Below, in pieces: positions 12,925 to 22,752 of a DNA stretch of 64,000 bases. Source of the DNA: Budorcas taxicolor (taxonomy: Eukaryota; Chordata; Mammalia; Artiodactyla; Bovidae); contig NC_068913.1 of NCBI RefSeq assembly GCF_023091745.1, positions 37,330,501 to 37,394,500 of the forward strand. The letters are read 5' to 3'. A program made the position numbers and the translations under genes. The notes under the pieces are model-generated. The model made no database searches, was not told the DNA's origin, and saw only the letters and a list, made by a program, of their open reading frames with translations. Positions within the stretch are counted from its first letter, which is position 1, and each line of letters starts with the position of its first letter.

Positions 12925-13992
12925 CAGTTCAGTTCAGTCACTCAGTCGTTTCCATTCTTTGTGACGCCATGAATTGCAGCATGCCAGGCCTCCCTGTCCA
13001 TCACCAACTCCCGGAGTTCACTCAAACTCACGTCCATCGAGTTGGTGATGCCATCCAGCCATCTCATCCTCTGTCGTCCCCTTCTCATCCTCTGTCGTCC
13101 CCTTCTCCTCCTGCCCACAATCCCTCCCAGCATCAGAGTCTTTTCCAATAAGCCAACTCTTTGCATGAGGTGGGCAAAGCACTGGAGTTTCAGCTTTAGC
13201 ATCATTCCTTCCAAAGAACACCCAGGGCTGATCTCCTTTAGAATGGACTGGTTGGATCTCCTTGCAGTCCAAGGGATTCTCAAGCGTCTTCTCCAACACC
13301 ACAGTTCAAAAGCATCAATTCTTTGGCACTCAGCTTTCTTCACAGTCCAACTCTCACATCCATACATGACTACTGGAAAAACCATAGCCTTGACTAGATG
13401 GACCTTTGTAGGCAAAGTTCTGTCTCTGCTTTTGAATATGTTATCTAGGTTGGTCATAATTTTCCTTCCAAGAAGTAAGTGTCTTTTAATTTCATGGCTG
13501 CCATCACCATCTGCAGCGATTTTGGAGACAAAAAAAAAAAAAAAAAAAAGGGTGACACTGTTTCCACTGTTTCCCTATCTATTTCCCATGAAGTGATGGG
13601 ACCAGATGCCATGATGTTAGTTTTCCGAATGTTGAGCTTTAAGCCAACTTTTTCACTCTCCTCTTTCACTTTCATCAAGAGGCATTTTAGCTCTTCACTT
13701 TCCATAAGTGTGGTGTTATCTGCATATCTGAGCTTACTGATAGTTCTCCCGGCAATCTTGATTCCAGCTTGTGCTTCTTCCAGCCCAGCATTTCTCATGA
13801 TGTACTCTGCATATAAGTTAAATAAGTAGGGTGTCAATATACAGCCTTGATGTACTCCTTTTCCTGTTTGGAACCAGTCTGTTGTTGCATGTCCAATTCT
13901 AACTGTTGCTCCCTGACCTGCATACAAGTTTCTCAACGGCAGGTCAGGTGGTCTGATATTTCTATCTCTTTCAGAAATTTCCACAGTTTGTT
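12925..13992 (-). mobile_element. BovB LINE, 5'-truncated, with expanded T-run
   Basis: A minus-strand BovB copy of about 1.07 kb. The TTCAG-type 3' terminus is at 12925-12950 and the truncation is just after the CCACAGTTTGTT block near 13992. It covers the reverse-transcriptase core from motif B to the C-terminus. An A20 run at 13530-13549 (T20 in element orientation) expands a short T-run that is seven T long in the copy at 33.8 kb, and breaks the frame. A 17-18-bp tandem duplication (CATCCTCTGTCGTCCCCTTCT twice) lies at 13065-13107. Confidence 0.94.
13454..13984 (-). pseudogene. BovB reverse transcriptase fragment with YADN box
   Basis: The - strand reads the palm region of the BovB polymerase: TTDWFQTGKGVHQGCIL (motif B) and then KLRYADNTTLM where other copies in this window have YADD (motif C). 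The second catalytic aspartate is therefore Asn (GAC to AAC), which would abolish metal binding. The frame continues to MASGPITSWEID and then runs into the poly-Phe tract made by the expanded T-run. The rest of the protein continues in another frame at 12942-13457 (VVMYGCESWTV, FELWCWRR). Confidence 0.9.
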
Positions 13993-14588
13993 ATACTGCT
14001 ACATAGTAGATTTTCACTCAAAAACAAAAAAAATAATTATTTCCTAATCAATATCTACTTCAAATTGTTTTTAAAACTATGTAATATCCCATTTTATGAC
14101 TGTAAAATTACTGTTCATTTAATCCTATATTGTGGAACATCAGGTGATTTCCATTTTAAAATTCATATATAAAATAGTTTTTTTATTACTATAATTTCAA
14201 ATTATATATGTTCTGATTTTCTTAGGAAAGTTTCCCTAGGATAAATTCTTGAAATTGATTCAAAAGACATCTTGTAGCTCATAAAGACTTTTTTCATTTA
14301 TTTCTTAATTGAGGAAGAATATTATGATGTGACCTTTCTGTTACAGTTTTTCAGATGTGGAAATAGCATGTTCAAGTAGCCAAAAAAGAGGAGAGAGGTC
14401 ACTAACTGAGATATGAAATTAGCTTCCTATCATGTTACTCTATCAATAAAACCTATTTTAATAATAGGGACACTACAGCTTCCCACTCTGTTAACTTCTG
14501 ATTTGTTTGAATATTTACTAGTCATTAAAAAACAAAACGGTAGCAAGAAAATGATTTTCTATTTACCTAATCAGAGATTTTCATGCAC
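13993..14588. other. AT-rich spacer, nothing recognised
   Basis: Low-complexity AT-rich DNA between two BovB copies in opposite orientation. No gene or clear repeat is seen. Confidence 0.5.
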
Positions 14589-16046
14589 CTAAGAGTTTTG
14601 CCAAAAAAATGCACTGGTCATAGCAAACACCCTCTTCCAACAACACAAGAGAAGACTCTACACATGGACATCACCAGATGGTCAACACTGAAATCAGATT
14701 GATTATATTATTTGCAGCTAAAGATGGAGAAGCTCTATACAGTCAACAAAAACAAGGCCAGGAGCTGACTGTGGCTCAGATCATGAACTCCTTATTACCA
14801 AATTCAGACTCAAATTGAAGAAAGTAGGGAAAACCACTAGACCATTCAGGTATGACCTGAATCAAATCCCTTATGATTATACAGTGGAAGTGAGAAATAA
14901 ATTTAAGGGTCTAGATCTGATAGATAGAGTGCCTGATGAACTATGGAATGAGGTTCGTGACATTGTACAGGAGACAGAGATCAAGAACATCCCCATGGAA
15001 AAGGAATGCAAAAAAGCAAAATGGCTGTCTGAAGAGGCCTTACAAATAGCTGTGAAAAGAAGAGATGCAAAAAGTAAAGGAGAAAAGGAAGGATATAAGC
15101 ATCTGAATGCAGAGTTCCAAAGAATAGCAAGAAAAGATAAGAAAGCCTCCCTCAGCAATCAATGCAAAGAAATAGAGGAAACCAACAGAATGGGAAAGAC
15201 TAGAGATCTCTTCAAGAAAATTAGAGATACCAAGGGAACATTTCATGCAAAGATGGGCTCGATAAAGGACAGAAATGGTATGGACCTAACAGAAGAAGAA
15301 GATATTAAGAAGAGGTGGCAACAATACACGGAAGAATTGTACAAAAAAGATCTTCACGACCCAGATAATCATGATGATATGATCACTAATCTAGAGCCAG
15401 ACATTTTGGAATGTGAAGTCAAGTGGGCCTTAGAGAGCATCACTACGAACAAAGCTAGTGGAGGTGATGGAATTCCAGTTGAGCTACTTCAAATCCTGAT
15501 AGATGATGCTGTGACAGTGTTGCACTCAATATGCCAGCAAATTTGGAAAACTCAGCAGTGGCCACAGGACTGGAAAAGGTCAGTTTTCATTCCAATGCCA
15601 AAGAAAGGCAATGCCACAGAATGCTCAAACTACCGCACAATTCCTCTCATCTCACATGCTAGTAAAGTAATGCTCAAAATTCTCCAAGCCAGGCTTCAGC
15701 AATATGTGAACCGTGAAGTCCCTGATGTTCAAGCTGTTTTTAGAAAAGGCAGAGGAACCAGAGATCAAATTGCCAACATCCGCTGGATCATGGAAAAAGC
15801 AAGAGAGTTCCAGAAAACATCTATTTCTGCTTTATTGACTATGCCTAAGCCTTTGACTGTGTGGGTCACAATAAACCCTGGAAAATTCTGAAAGAGATGG
15901 GAGTATCAGACCACCTAACCTGCCTGTTGAGAAACCTGTATGCAGGTCAGGAAGCAACAGTTAGAACTGGACATGGAACAACAGACTGGTTCCAAATAGG
16001 AAAAGGAGTACGTCAAGGCTGTATCTTGTCACCTTGCTTATTTAAC
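14589..16046 (+). mobile_element. BovB LINE, truncated at both ends, joined to L1
   Basis: A + strand BovB segment starting inside the endonuclease region (AGAGTTTTGCC, 14590) and stopping abruptly at 16046 just after the motif B block (GGCTGTATCTTGTCACC). The next base starts the 3' end of an L1 in the same orientation. No BovB sequence resumes after that L1. The copy shares several disabling differences with the full-length BovB at 39.65 kb (see findings). Confidence 0.93.
14815..15891 (+). pseudogene. BovB polyprotein fragment (linker and RT N-half)
   Basis: The longest open BovB frame in the window, 358 codons. It begins after the endonuclease with TTRPFRYDLNQIPYDYTVEV, passes through a Lys-rich linker, and enters the reverse transcriptase at NKASGGDGIPVELLQ, WPQDWKRSVFIP and CSNYRTIPLISHASKVMLK. 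After EKAREFQK the frame is wrong: loss of one A in the run at 15815-15818 turns the motif A region (F-I-D-Y-A-K-A-F) into SISALLTMPKPLTV. Upstream, an in-frame TGA at about 14688 interrupts the endonuclease. The protein cannot be active. Confidence 0.9.
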
Positions 16047-17085
16047 AATCCCACTGGCTGGGCATACACACCGAGGAAACCAGAATTGAAAGAGATACGT
16101 GTACCCCCAATGTTCATCGTAGCACTGTTTATAATAGCCAAGACATGGAAGCAACCTAGATGTCCATCAGCAGACAAATGGATAAGAAAGCTGTGGTACA
16201 TATACACAATGGAGTATTCAGTTCAGTCGCTCAGTCGTGTCCAACTCTTTGCGATCCCATGAATTGCAGCATGTCAGGCCTCCCTCTCCATCACCAACTC
16301 CCAGAGTTCACTCAAACTCACGTCCACCGAATCAGTGATGCCATCTAGCGATCTCATCCTCTGTCGTCCCCTTCTTCTCCTGCCCCCAATCCTTCCCAGC
16401 ACCAGGGTCTTTTCCAATAAGTGTACGCTTCGCATGAGGTGGCCAAAGTACTGGAGTTTCAGCTTTAGCATCATTCCTTCCAAAGAATACCCAGGACTGA
16501 TTTCCTTTAGAATGGACTGGTTGGATCTCCTTGCAGTTCAAGGGACTCTCAAGGGTCTTCTCCAACACCACAGTTCGAAAGCATCAGTTCTTTGGTGCTC
16601 AGCTTTCTTACTCAGCCATTAAAAAGAATACATCTGAATCAGTTCTAATGAGGCGGATGAAACTGGCGCCTATTATACAGAGTGAAGTAAGTCCGAAAGA
16701 AAAATACCAATACAGTATACTAACACATATATATGGAATTTAGAAAGATGGTAATGATAATCCTGTATGCGAGACAGCAAAAGAGACACAGATGTATAGA
16801 ACAGTCTTTTGGACTCTGTGGGAGGGGGAGAGAGTGTGATGATTTGGGAGAATGGCATTGAAACATGTGTAATATCATTTATGAAACGAATTGCAGTCCA
16901 GGTTCAATGCATGATACAGGATGCTTGGGGCTAGCACACTGGGATGACCCAGAGGGATGGTATGGGGAGGGAGGTGGGAGGGAGGGGAACACGTGTACAC
17001 TTGTGGCAGATTCGTGTTGATGTATGGCTAAACCAATGCAGTATTGTGGAGTGATTGGCCTCCAATTCAAATAAATAAATTTATA
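16047..17085 (+). mobile_element. L1 3' end, 5'-truncated, interrupted by BovB
   Basis: Bases 16047-16218 and 16609-17085 together form about 650 bp of ruminant L1: the end of ORF2 (GWAYTPRKPELKEI, IVALFIIAKTWKQPRCPSAD), the 3'UTR and an A-rich tail near 17068-17085. The same 3'UTR blocks occur in the L1 at 11.94-12.36 kb. A minus-strand BovB splits it at 16218/16609. Confidence 0.93.
16219..16608 (-). mobile_element. BovB LINE 3' fragment nested in L1
   Basis: A 390-bp minus-strand BovB with its 3' terminus (TTCAGTTCAGTCGC-type) at 16219 and its truncation at the GCTCAGCTTTCTT block. The L1 reads GGAGTATT before it and ACTCAGCC after it, which rejoin into continuous L1 sequence. No target duplication longer than about two T is visible. 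Confidence 0.93.
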
Positions 17086-17125
17086 TTAAAATATATTAGC
17101 TATTCTAATAAACAAGTAGTGATAA

Positions 17126-17185
17126 TGCTGCTGCTGCTGCTGCTGCTGCTAAGTCACTTCAGTTGTGTCCGACACATTATGGTTT
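17126..17185 (+). mobile_element. (CTG)n and short Bov-tA-like SINE remnant
   Basis: Eight TGC units (17126-17150) are followed by AAGTCACTTCAGTTGTGTCC, the usual start of a Bov-A-type segment. It then degenerates after about 35 bp. It may be a truncated SINE with the trinucleotide tract that bovine SINEs often carry. Confidence 0.6.
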
Positions 17186-17850
17186 CATTTCCCTAGTCGC
17201 TATTGATATTGAACACATTTTCATGTGCTAATCTGCAGTCTGTGTATCTTCTTTGGTGAAATATCTGTTTATGCCTTTTGCCTATTTTGTGAGTGGAATT
17301 TTTTTTACTGTTGATATTTGAGAGTTCATCATATACTTGTTCTTTGTCAGATATGTGGCAAGTATCTTCTCTCAGTCTGTAGCTTGTTTTTTCATTCTCT
17401 TAACAGAGTCTTTTGTAGACAAAAACTTCTATTATGAAGTTCAGTTTATCAAATTTTCCTTTCACAGATTATGCTTTTGGTGTCAAGCCTAAGGACTCTT
17501 TACCTAGACTTGTATTCCAAAGATGTTTCTCATGTTTCCTTTTTTCTAAAAGTTTTATAGTTTACATTTAAGTCTCTGATCCATTTTGCTTTAACTTTAT
17601 ATGTTTCTTTTTTCTTATTTTTTTGTTGATAGATCTTCAATTGCTTGAGCACAATTTATTGGAAAGGCAATCTTTTCTCCATTGAATGTTTTTGTACCTT
17701 TATCAAAAGTCAGTTGGGCATGTTTGTATGAGTATGTTTCTGGGCTCTCTGCTTTGTCCAGTTGATCTGTTTATTCCTCTGGTAATATCACTGTAATGAT
17801 TACTGTAGCTAAATGGTAAATGTTGAAATTTTAAAAAAGAAAAAGTAAAT
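17186..17850 (-). mobile_element. Older mammalian L1 fragment (ORF2 part)
   Basis: Read on the + strand it contains the familiar antisense L1 ORF2 blocks in order: TCATGTGCTAATCTGCAGTC, TTCTTTGGTGAAATATCTG, TTTGTCAGATATGTGG, TCTCTCAGTCTGTAGCTTG, TTTTATAGTTTACATTTA and TCTGATCCATTTTGCTTTAA. It is more diverged than the L1 copies at 4.5 and 16 kb, so it is older (L1MA-like by recall). Confidence 0.75.
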
Positions 17851-18255
17851 AGACAGTTAAATTCTTTCCTTAAAGCTCATATTGATCATTAGTACTAATA
17901 AAAACATAAATGAAATACAAAAAATGTAGCAGAGCTGACATACCTTCTCCAAGTGTAACCTCTTTGAACTGCACATCATGAAGTAAAATCAATGATGACC
18001 TCATCAGATATGCCAAGGAAACAAAAAACAAGTATCCAAAATTTTCAAGACTATGTAAAATATAGTCAAATCGAAGATAGTTAATGGTGTACTTCCAGTG
18101 AAGAAGTGCACTAAAATATTTGTATTTAAGAATTATTTTATTCCTATTTCCTATTTTATGAATGCTTTATAATATACATAATAAATTAGCACAGTAGTAA
18201 ATATATATTATTTGTAAATACGTATGTACTAGGATATTTCAGATAGTTCTTACTC
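17851..18255. other. AT-rich spacer, nothing recognised
   Basis: Sequence left of the nested stack. No gene or clear repeat is seen. Confidence 0.5.
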
Positions 18256-18270
18256 AGAAGTGTGCAGTCA
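18256..18270. repeat. Left target-site duplication of outer L1
   Basis: AGAAGTGTGCAGTCA here matches AGAAGTATGCAGTCA at 22738-22752 at 14 of 15 positions. The two copies flank the L1 and everything nested in it. Confidence 0.85.
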
Positions 18271-19203
18271 CATCTTCAAAAATTCTACAAACAATAAATG
18301 CTGGAAAGGATATGGAGAAAAAGGAACCTTCCTACACTGTCAGTGGGGATGTAAAGTGATACAACTACTATGGAGAACAGTATAGAGGTTCATCGAAAAA
18401 CTTAAAATAGAACTAGCATATGATCAATTCCACTCCTGAGCATATATTTGAAGAAAACTATAATTCAAAAAGACACATGCATCCAATGTCCATTGCAGCA
18501 CTGTTAACAACAGTCAAGACATGGAAGCAACTAAAATGTCCATCAATGGATGAATGGATAAAGATGTGGTACAAATATACAATGGCATATTACTTAGCCT
18601 TAAAAAAAAAAAGAATGAAATAATTTGCAGCAAGATGTATGGATTTACAGAGATTATCACATTCAGTTAATTAAGACAAAGACAAATATCATGATATTGC
18701 TTATATGTGGAATCTTAAAAAATGGTACAAATGAACTTATTTAAAAAATAGAAATAGAGTCAGAGATGTAGACAACAAACTTGGGGTTACTGGGGGGAAA
18801 GGGGGAGCATAAGTTGGGAGACTGAGATTGATGTATACAAATTACTATATATAAAATAGAAAACTAATAAAGACCTACTGTATTGCACAGGGAACTAGAC
18901 TTAATACTCTGAAATGACTTATATGGGGAAAAAACCTAAGAAAGAGTGGATATACATACATGCATAACTGATTCACTCTGCTATACAACAGAAACTAACA
19001 CAACATTTTAAATCAACTATACTTCAAGCTAGTGGAGGTAATGGAATTCCAGTTGAACTATTTCAAATCCTAAAACATAATGTTGTGAAAGGGCTGCACT
19101 CAATATGTCAGAAAATTTGGAAAACTCAGCAGTGGCCACAAGACTGGAAAAGGTCAGTTTTCATTCCAATCCCAAAGAAAGGCAATGCCAAAGAATGCTC
19201 AAA

Positions 19204-19209
19204 CTACCA
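19204..19209. repeat. 6-bp target-site duplication of solo LTR (left)
   Basis: CTACCA at 19204-19209 repeats exactly at 20537-20542. Removing the LTR and one copy restores a continuous BovB sequence. Confidence 0.9.
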
Positions 19210-20536
19210 TGCCGGCATCCTGCCCCAGTTGGATCCAGGGTATCTGAAGTGTGACAGCGTCGGTGAACAGATTTAGAGAGAGATAAAGAGAGAATGTTGC
19301 AGATAAGAAAATAGAAAAGAGAAAGAGGCTGATATTCCTTGGTTTACACAGAAAGCCAATAAAGTCCCAAAACAAGGGACTTGCTCTGTTCACATAGGCC
19401 ACAGGTGCCCTCCCGGTCTCCCAAGAGAGTGAAGACACAGAGCGCCTTCCAGTTCAGGTCTTAGAAGCCCAGGCAGATAAGTGAACACAGAGAGCCTCTA
19501 TGCTCCAAGGGACCAGCCTGAAAAAGAGAGTAAGAGAGAAAGAAAGAAAAAAAAAAAAAAAAAAGAAAGAAATGGGGAACCAGGCTTTCATGGAAACTGG
19601 TCCTGGTCCATCACTTTATTTTCAAAAGGAACTTTTATACCTTGACTTGTACATAGAAGGAAATGAAAGATGCAAAGTCATACAGAGTCAGCCCAAACAT
19701 TACATCTGTTTTGTCTTTATCAAAACTAGGATTTTTTTCTGCACACCTTTCCCATAAACAACGTTGTCTACATTATCTTCTGGCCTTGGAGGCCTGTGGA
19801 CATTTTATGGCCCTCTTTTGATAAAGGCTGCTCAACCAGAAAACTTATTTTCCCTTGAAATGTTTTTTTCTTTATATTTCTAATCTATGTCAGCCTCAGA
19901 AAGTATTAAACAGAGTTACGTTTCTCACGGAGCAAAGATGCAGTGAGTTACAACAAAGAAAGAACCAATTAGCTCAAAGGTCTGATGTGGTTAATTGCAA
20001 GGCTACACTTGTTTTTCTTAAATTCCAACTGTGTTAACTAATGCACTCCCAGGTGCACAGTGGATAAGAGATATGGGAACTTAGCAGCAAGCATTGGCTC
20101 AACAGTGAAATCTTACACCAGCACTACTCTAATAGTTTTTAACTCTTTGAAAGGCTCTATATTTTTAGGCTTCCCATGCTTCTCACAGTTGTGAGGCTGT
20201 GAATAATCTTATGCGCATCTACAAGAGTCTGGATAAACCTGTCAGGCAAGCTAGAATGCCATCATAGGAGTTTGATTTGAAATACTCTTATCATGTCCAA
20301 GAGACTTATAAGCTAGAGCCCTAAGTTGATTTTCTCCAGAGAAAGGTGGTTGGAGATAGCCCCCTGTTAATGTCAGAAGAGTTGGTGAAAGGCACAAAAT
20401 AGTAAGACAGACAGATTCTGGTTTTGGGGTAGATGCTCGAGCATCGAGGGAGTCCCTTGAGTCCTGAAGTCTTGCTTATCAGGTCTCTTTCACAAGACCT
20501 TGTCATGGGTGGGATCTCCCATACTGGCTCCCGGCA
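19210..20536 (-). mobile_element. Solo LTR of endogenous retrovirus (class II-like)
   Basis: A 1,327-bp block begins TGCCGG and ends CCGGCA, so it has TG...CA ends and a perfect 6-bp terminal inverted repeat. It is flanked by the 6-bp duplication CTACCA. Six-base duplications are typical of class II (ERVK/beta-like) elements. On the - strand, a TATA-like GGTATAAAAG (around 19633-19642) is followed about 15 bp later by AATAAA (around 19617), the arrangement seen in betaretrovirus-type LTRs, so the LTR probably points left. No internal retroviral genes are present, which implies recombination between two LTRs. An A-rich purine tract lies at 19530-19570. Confidence 0.85.
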
Positions 20537-21688
20537 CTACCATACAAATGCACTCATCTCACATGCTAGCAAAGTAATGCTCAAAATTCTCCAAGCCAGG
20601 CTTCAATAATACATGAACCACGAACTTCCAGATGTGCAAGCTGGTTTTAGAAAAGGAAGAAGAACCAGAGATCAAACTGCCAACATCTGTTGGATAATTG
20701 CAAAAGCAAAAGAGTTCCAGAAAAAGATCTATTTCTGCTTTATTGACTATGCCAAAGCTTTTGAGTGTGTGAATCACAACAAACTGGAAAATTCTTCAAG
20801 AGATGGGAATACCAAACCACCTGACCTGCCTCTTGAGAAATCGATGGTGTATGTCAAGGAATATGTCAAGGCTGTATATTGTCACCCTGCTTATTTAACC
20901 TATTTAACTTGTATTCAGGTTAAGGAGCAACAGCTAGAAGTGGACATGGAACAATGAATTGCTTCCAAATTGGGAAAGGAGTATGTCAAGGCTGTATATT
21001 GTCACCCTGCTTATTTACCTTAGATGCAGAGTGCATCATGAGAAACGCTGGACTGGAAGAAGCATAAGCTGGAATTAAGATTGCCAGGAGAAATATCAAT
21101 AACCTCAGATATGCAGATGACACCACACTTATGGAAGAAAGTGAAGAGGAACTAAAAAGCCTCTTGATGAAAGTGAAAGAGGAGGTGAAAAACTTGGCTT
21201 AGAGCTCAACATTCAGAAAACAAAGATCATGGCATCTGGTCCCATCACTTCATGGGAAATAGATAGGGAAACAGTGGAAACAGTGTCAGACTTTATTTTG
21301 GGGGGCTCCAAAATCACTGCAGATAGTGGCTGCAGCCATGAAATTAAAAGATGCTTACTCTTTGGAAGAAATGTTATGACCAACCTAGACAGCATGTTAA
21401 AAAGCAGAGACATTACTTTACCACCAAATGTCCATCTAGTCAATGCTATGGTTTTTCCAGTAGTCATGTATGGATGTGAGAGTTGGACTATGAGGAAGGC
21501 TGAGCATCACAGAATTGATGCTTTTGAACTGTGGTGTTGGAGAAGACTCTTGAGAATCCCTTGGACTGCAAGTAGATCCAACTGGGCCATTTTAAAAGAA
21601 ATTAGTCCTGAATATTTATTGGAAGGCCTGATGCTGAAGCTGAAACTCCAATCCTTTGGCCACCTGGTGTGAAGAACTGACTGATTTG

Positions 21689-22494
21689 AATTGCCGGGAG
21701 AAATATCAATAACCTCCGATATGCAGATGACACCACCCTTATGGCAGAAAGTGAAGAGGAACTAAAAAGCCTCTTGATGAAACTGAAAGAGGAAAGTGAA
21801 AAAGTTGGCTTAAAGCTCAACATTCAGAAAATGAAGATCATGGCATCTGGTCCTAACACTTCATGGGAAATAGATGGGGAAACAGTGGAAACAGTGTCAG
21901 ACTTTATTTTGGGGGGCTCCAAAATCACTGCAGATGGTGATTGCAGCCATGAAATTAAAAGATGCTTACTCCTTGGAAGGAAAGTTATGACCAACCTAGA
22001 TAGCATATTTAAAAGCAGAGACATTACTTTGCCGACTAAGGTCCGTCTAGTCAAGGCTATGGTTTTTCCGGTAGTCATGTATGGATGTGAGAGTTGGACT
22101 GTGAAGAAGGCAGAGCGCCAAAGAATTGATGCTTTTGAACTGTGGTGTTGGAGAAGACTCTTGAGAGTCCCTTGGACTGCAAGGAGATCCAACCAGTCCA
22201 TTCTGAAGATCAACCCTGGGATTTCTTTGGAAGGAATGATGCTAAAGCTGAAACTCCAGTACTTTGGCCACCTCATGTGAAGAGTTGACTCATTGGAAAA
22301 GACTCTGATGCTGGGAGGGATTGGGGGCAGGAGGAGAAGGGGACAACAGAGGATGAGATGGCTGGATGGCATCACTGACTCAATGGATGTGAGTCTGAGT
22401 GAACTCCGGGCGTTGGTGATGGACAGGGAGGCCTGGCATGCTGCGATTCATGGGGTCACAAAGGGTCGGCCACGACTGAGCGACTGAACTGAAC
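21689..22494 (+). mobile_element. BovB LINE copy B, nested in copy A
   Basis: A 5'-truncated BovB begins at AATTGCCGGGAGAAAT (21689) and runs to the CTGAACTGAAC terminus at 22494. Copy A stops just before it and resumes at CTCATGCTGGAAAAGG just after, so B lies inside A. B is less decayed: 21741-22280 stays open for 179 codons, from MAESEEELKSLL through MASGP to VVMYGCESWTVKKAERQRID and FELWCWRRLLRVPWTARRSN. The YADD box is present at nucleotides 21720-21731. Confidence 0.9.
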
Positions 22495-22737
22495 TCATGC
22501 TGGAAAAGGTTGAAGGCAGGAGGAGAAGTGGATGACAGAGGATGAGATGGTTGTATGGCATCACCAACTCAATGGACATGAGTTTAAGGAAATCCTGGGA
22601 GTTGGTGATGGCCAGGAAGGCCTGGCGAGTTGCAGTCCATGGGGTAGCAAATAGTCGGACAGAACTGAGGGACTGAACTGAACTCATACTCCAATCAAAA
22701 TTTAAAATATATAAATACTTTATATTTGAATTTAAAA

Positions 22738-22752
22738 AGAAGTATGCAGTCA
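22738..22752. repeat. Right target-site duplication of outer L1
   Basis: AGAAGTATGCAGTCA, partner of 18256-18270. Confidence 0.85.

Larger units (their letters stand above)
19028..22685 (+). mobile_element. BovB LINE copy A, interrupted by LTR and by BovB copy B
   Basis: Copy A occupies 19028-19209, 20543-21688 and 22494-22685. It starts in the reverse-transcriptase region (GCTAGTGGAGGTAATGGAAT) and ends with the CTGAACTGAACT terminus at 22684. ATACTTCAA (19019-19027) and ATACTCCAA (22686-22694) form its target-site duplication in the L1 tail. Reverse-transcriptase traces include FIDYAKAFE (motif A, 20735-20765) and NLRYADDTTL (motif C, 21100-21130), in different frames. About 120 bp around motif B are duplicated (two GTCAAGGCTGTATATTGTC blocks, near 20868 and 20985). 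Confidence 0.92.
18271..22737 (+). mobile_element. L1 3' fragment, outer host of nested stack
   Basis: The L1 occupies 18271-19027 and resumes at about 22686-22737. It holds ORF2 C-terminal sequence (ACTGTTAACAACAGTCAAGAC, GATGAATGGATAAAG), the 3'UTR (CAACAGAAACTAACACAACA) and the tail ATACTCCAATCAAAATTT after the nested block. It is 5'-truncated. The 15-bp direct repeats at its outer ends are its target-site duplication. A BovB is inserted within its last bases. Confidence 0.88.

Noticed and set aside
19210..20536. Possible remains of a provirus with genes
   Set aside because: The sequence between the duplications is a single LTR, and no retroviral coding similarity was seen in either direction.
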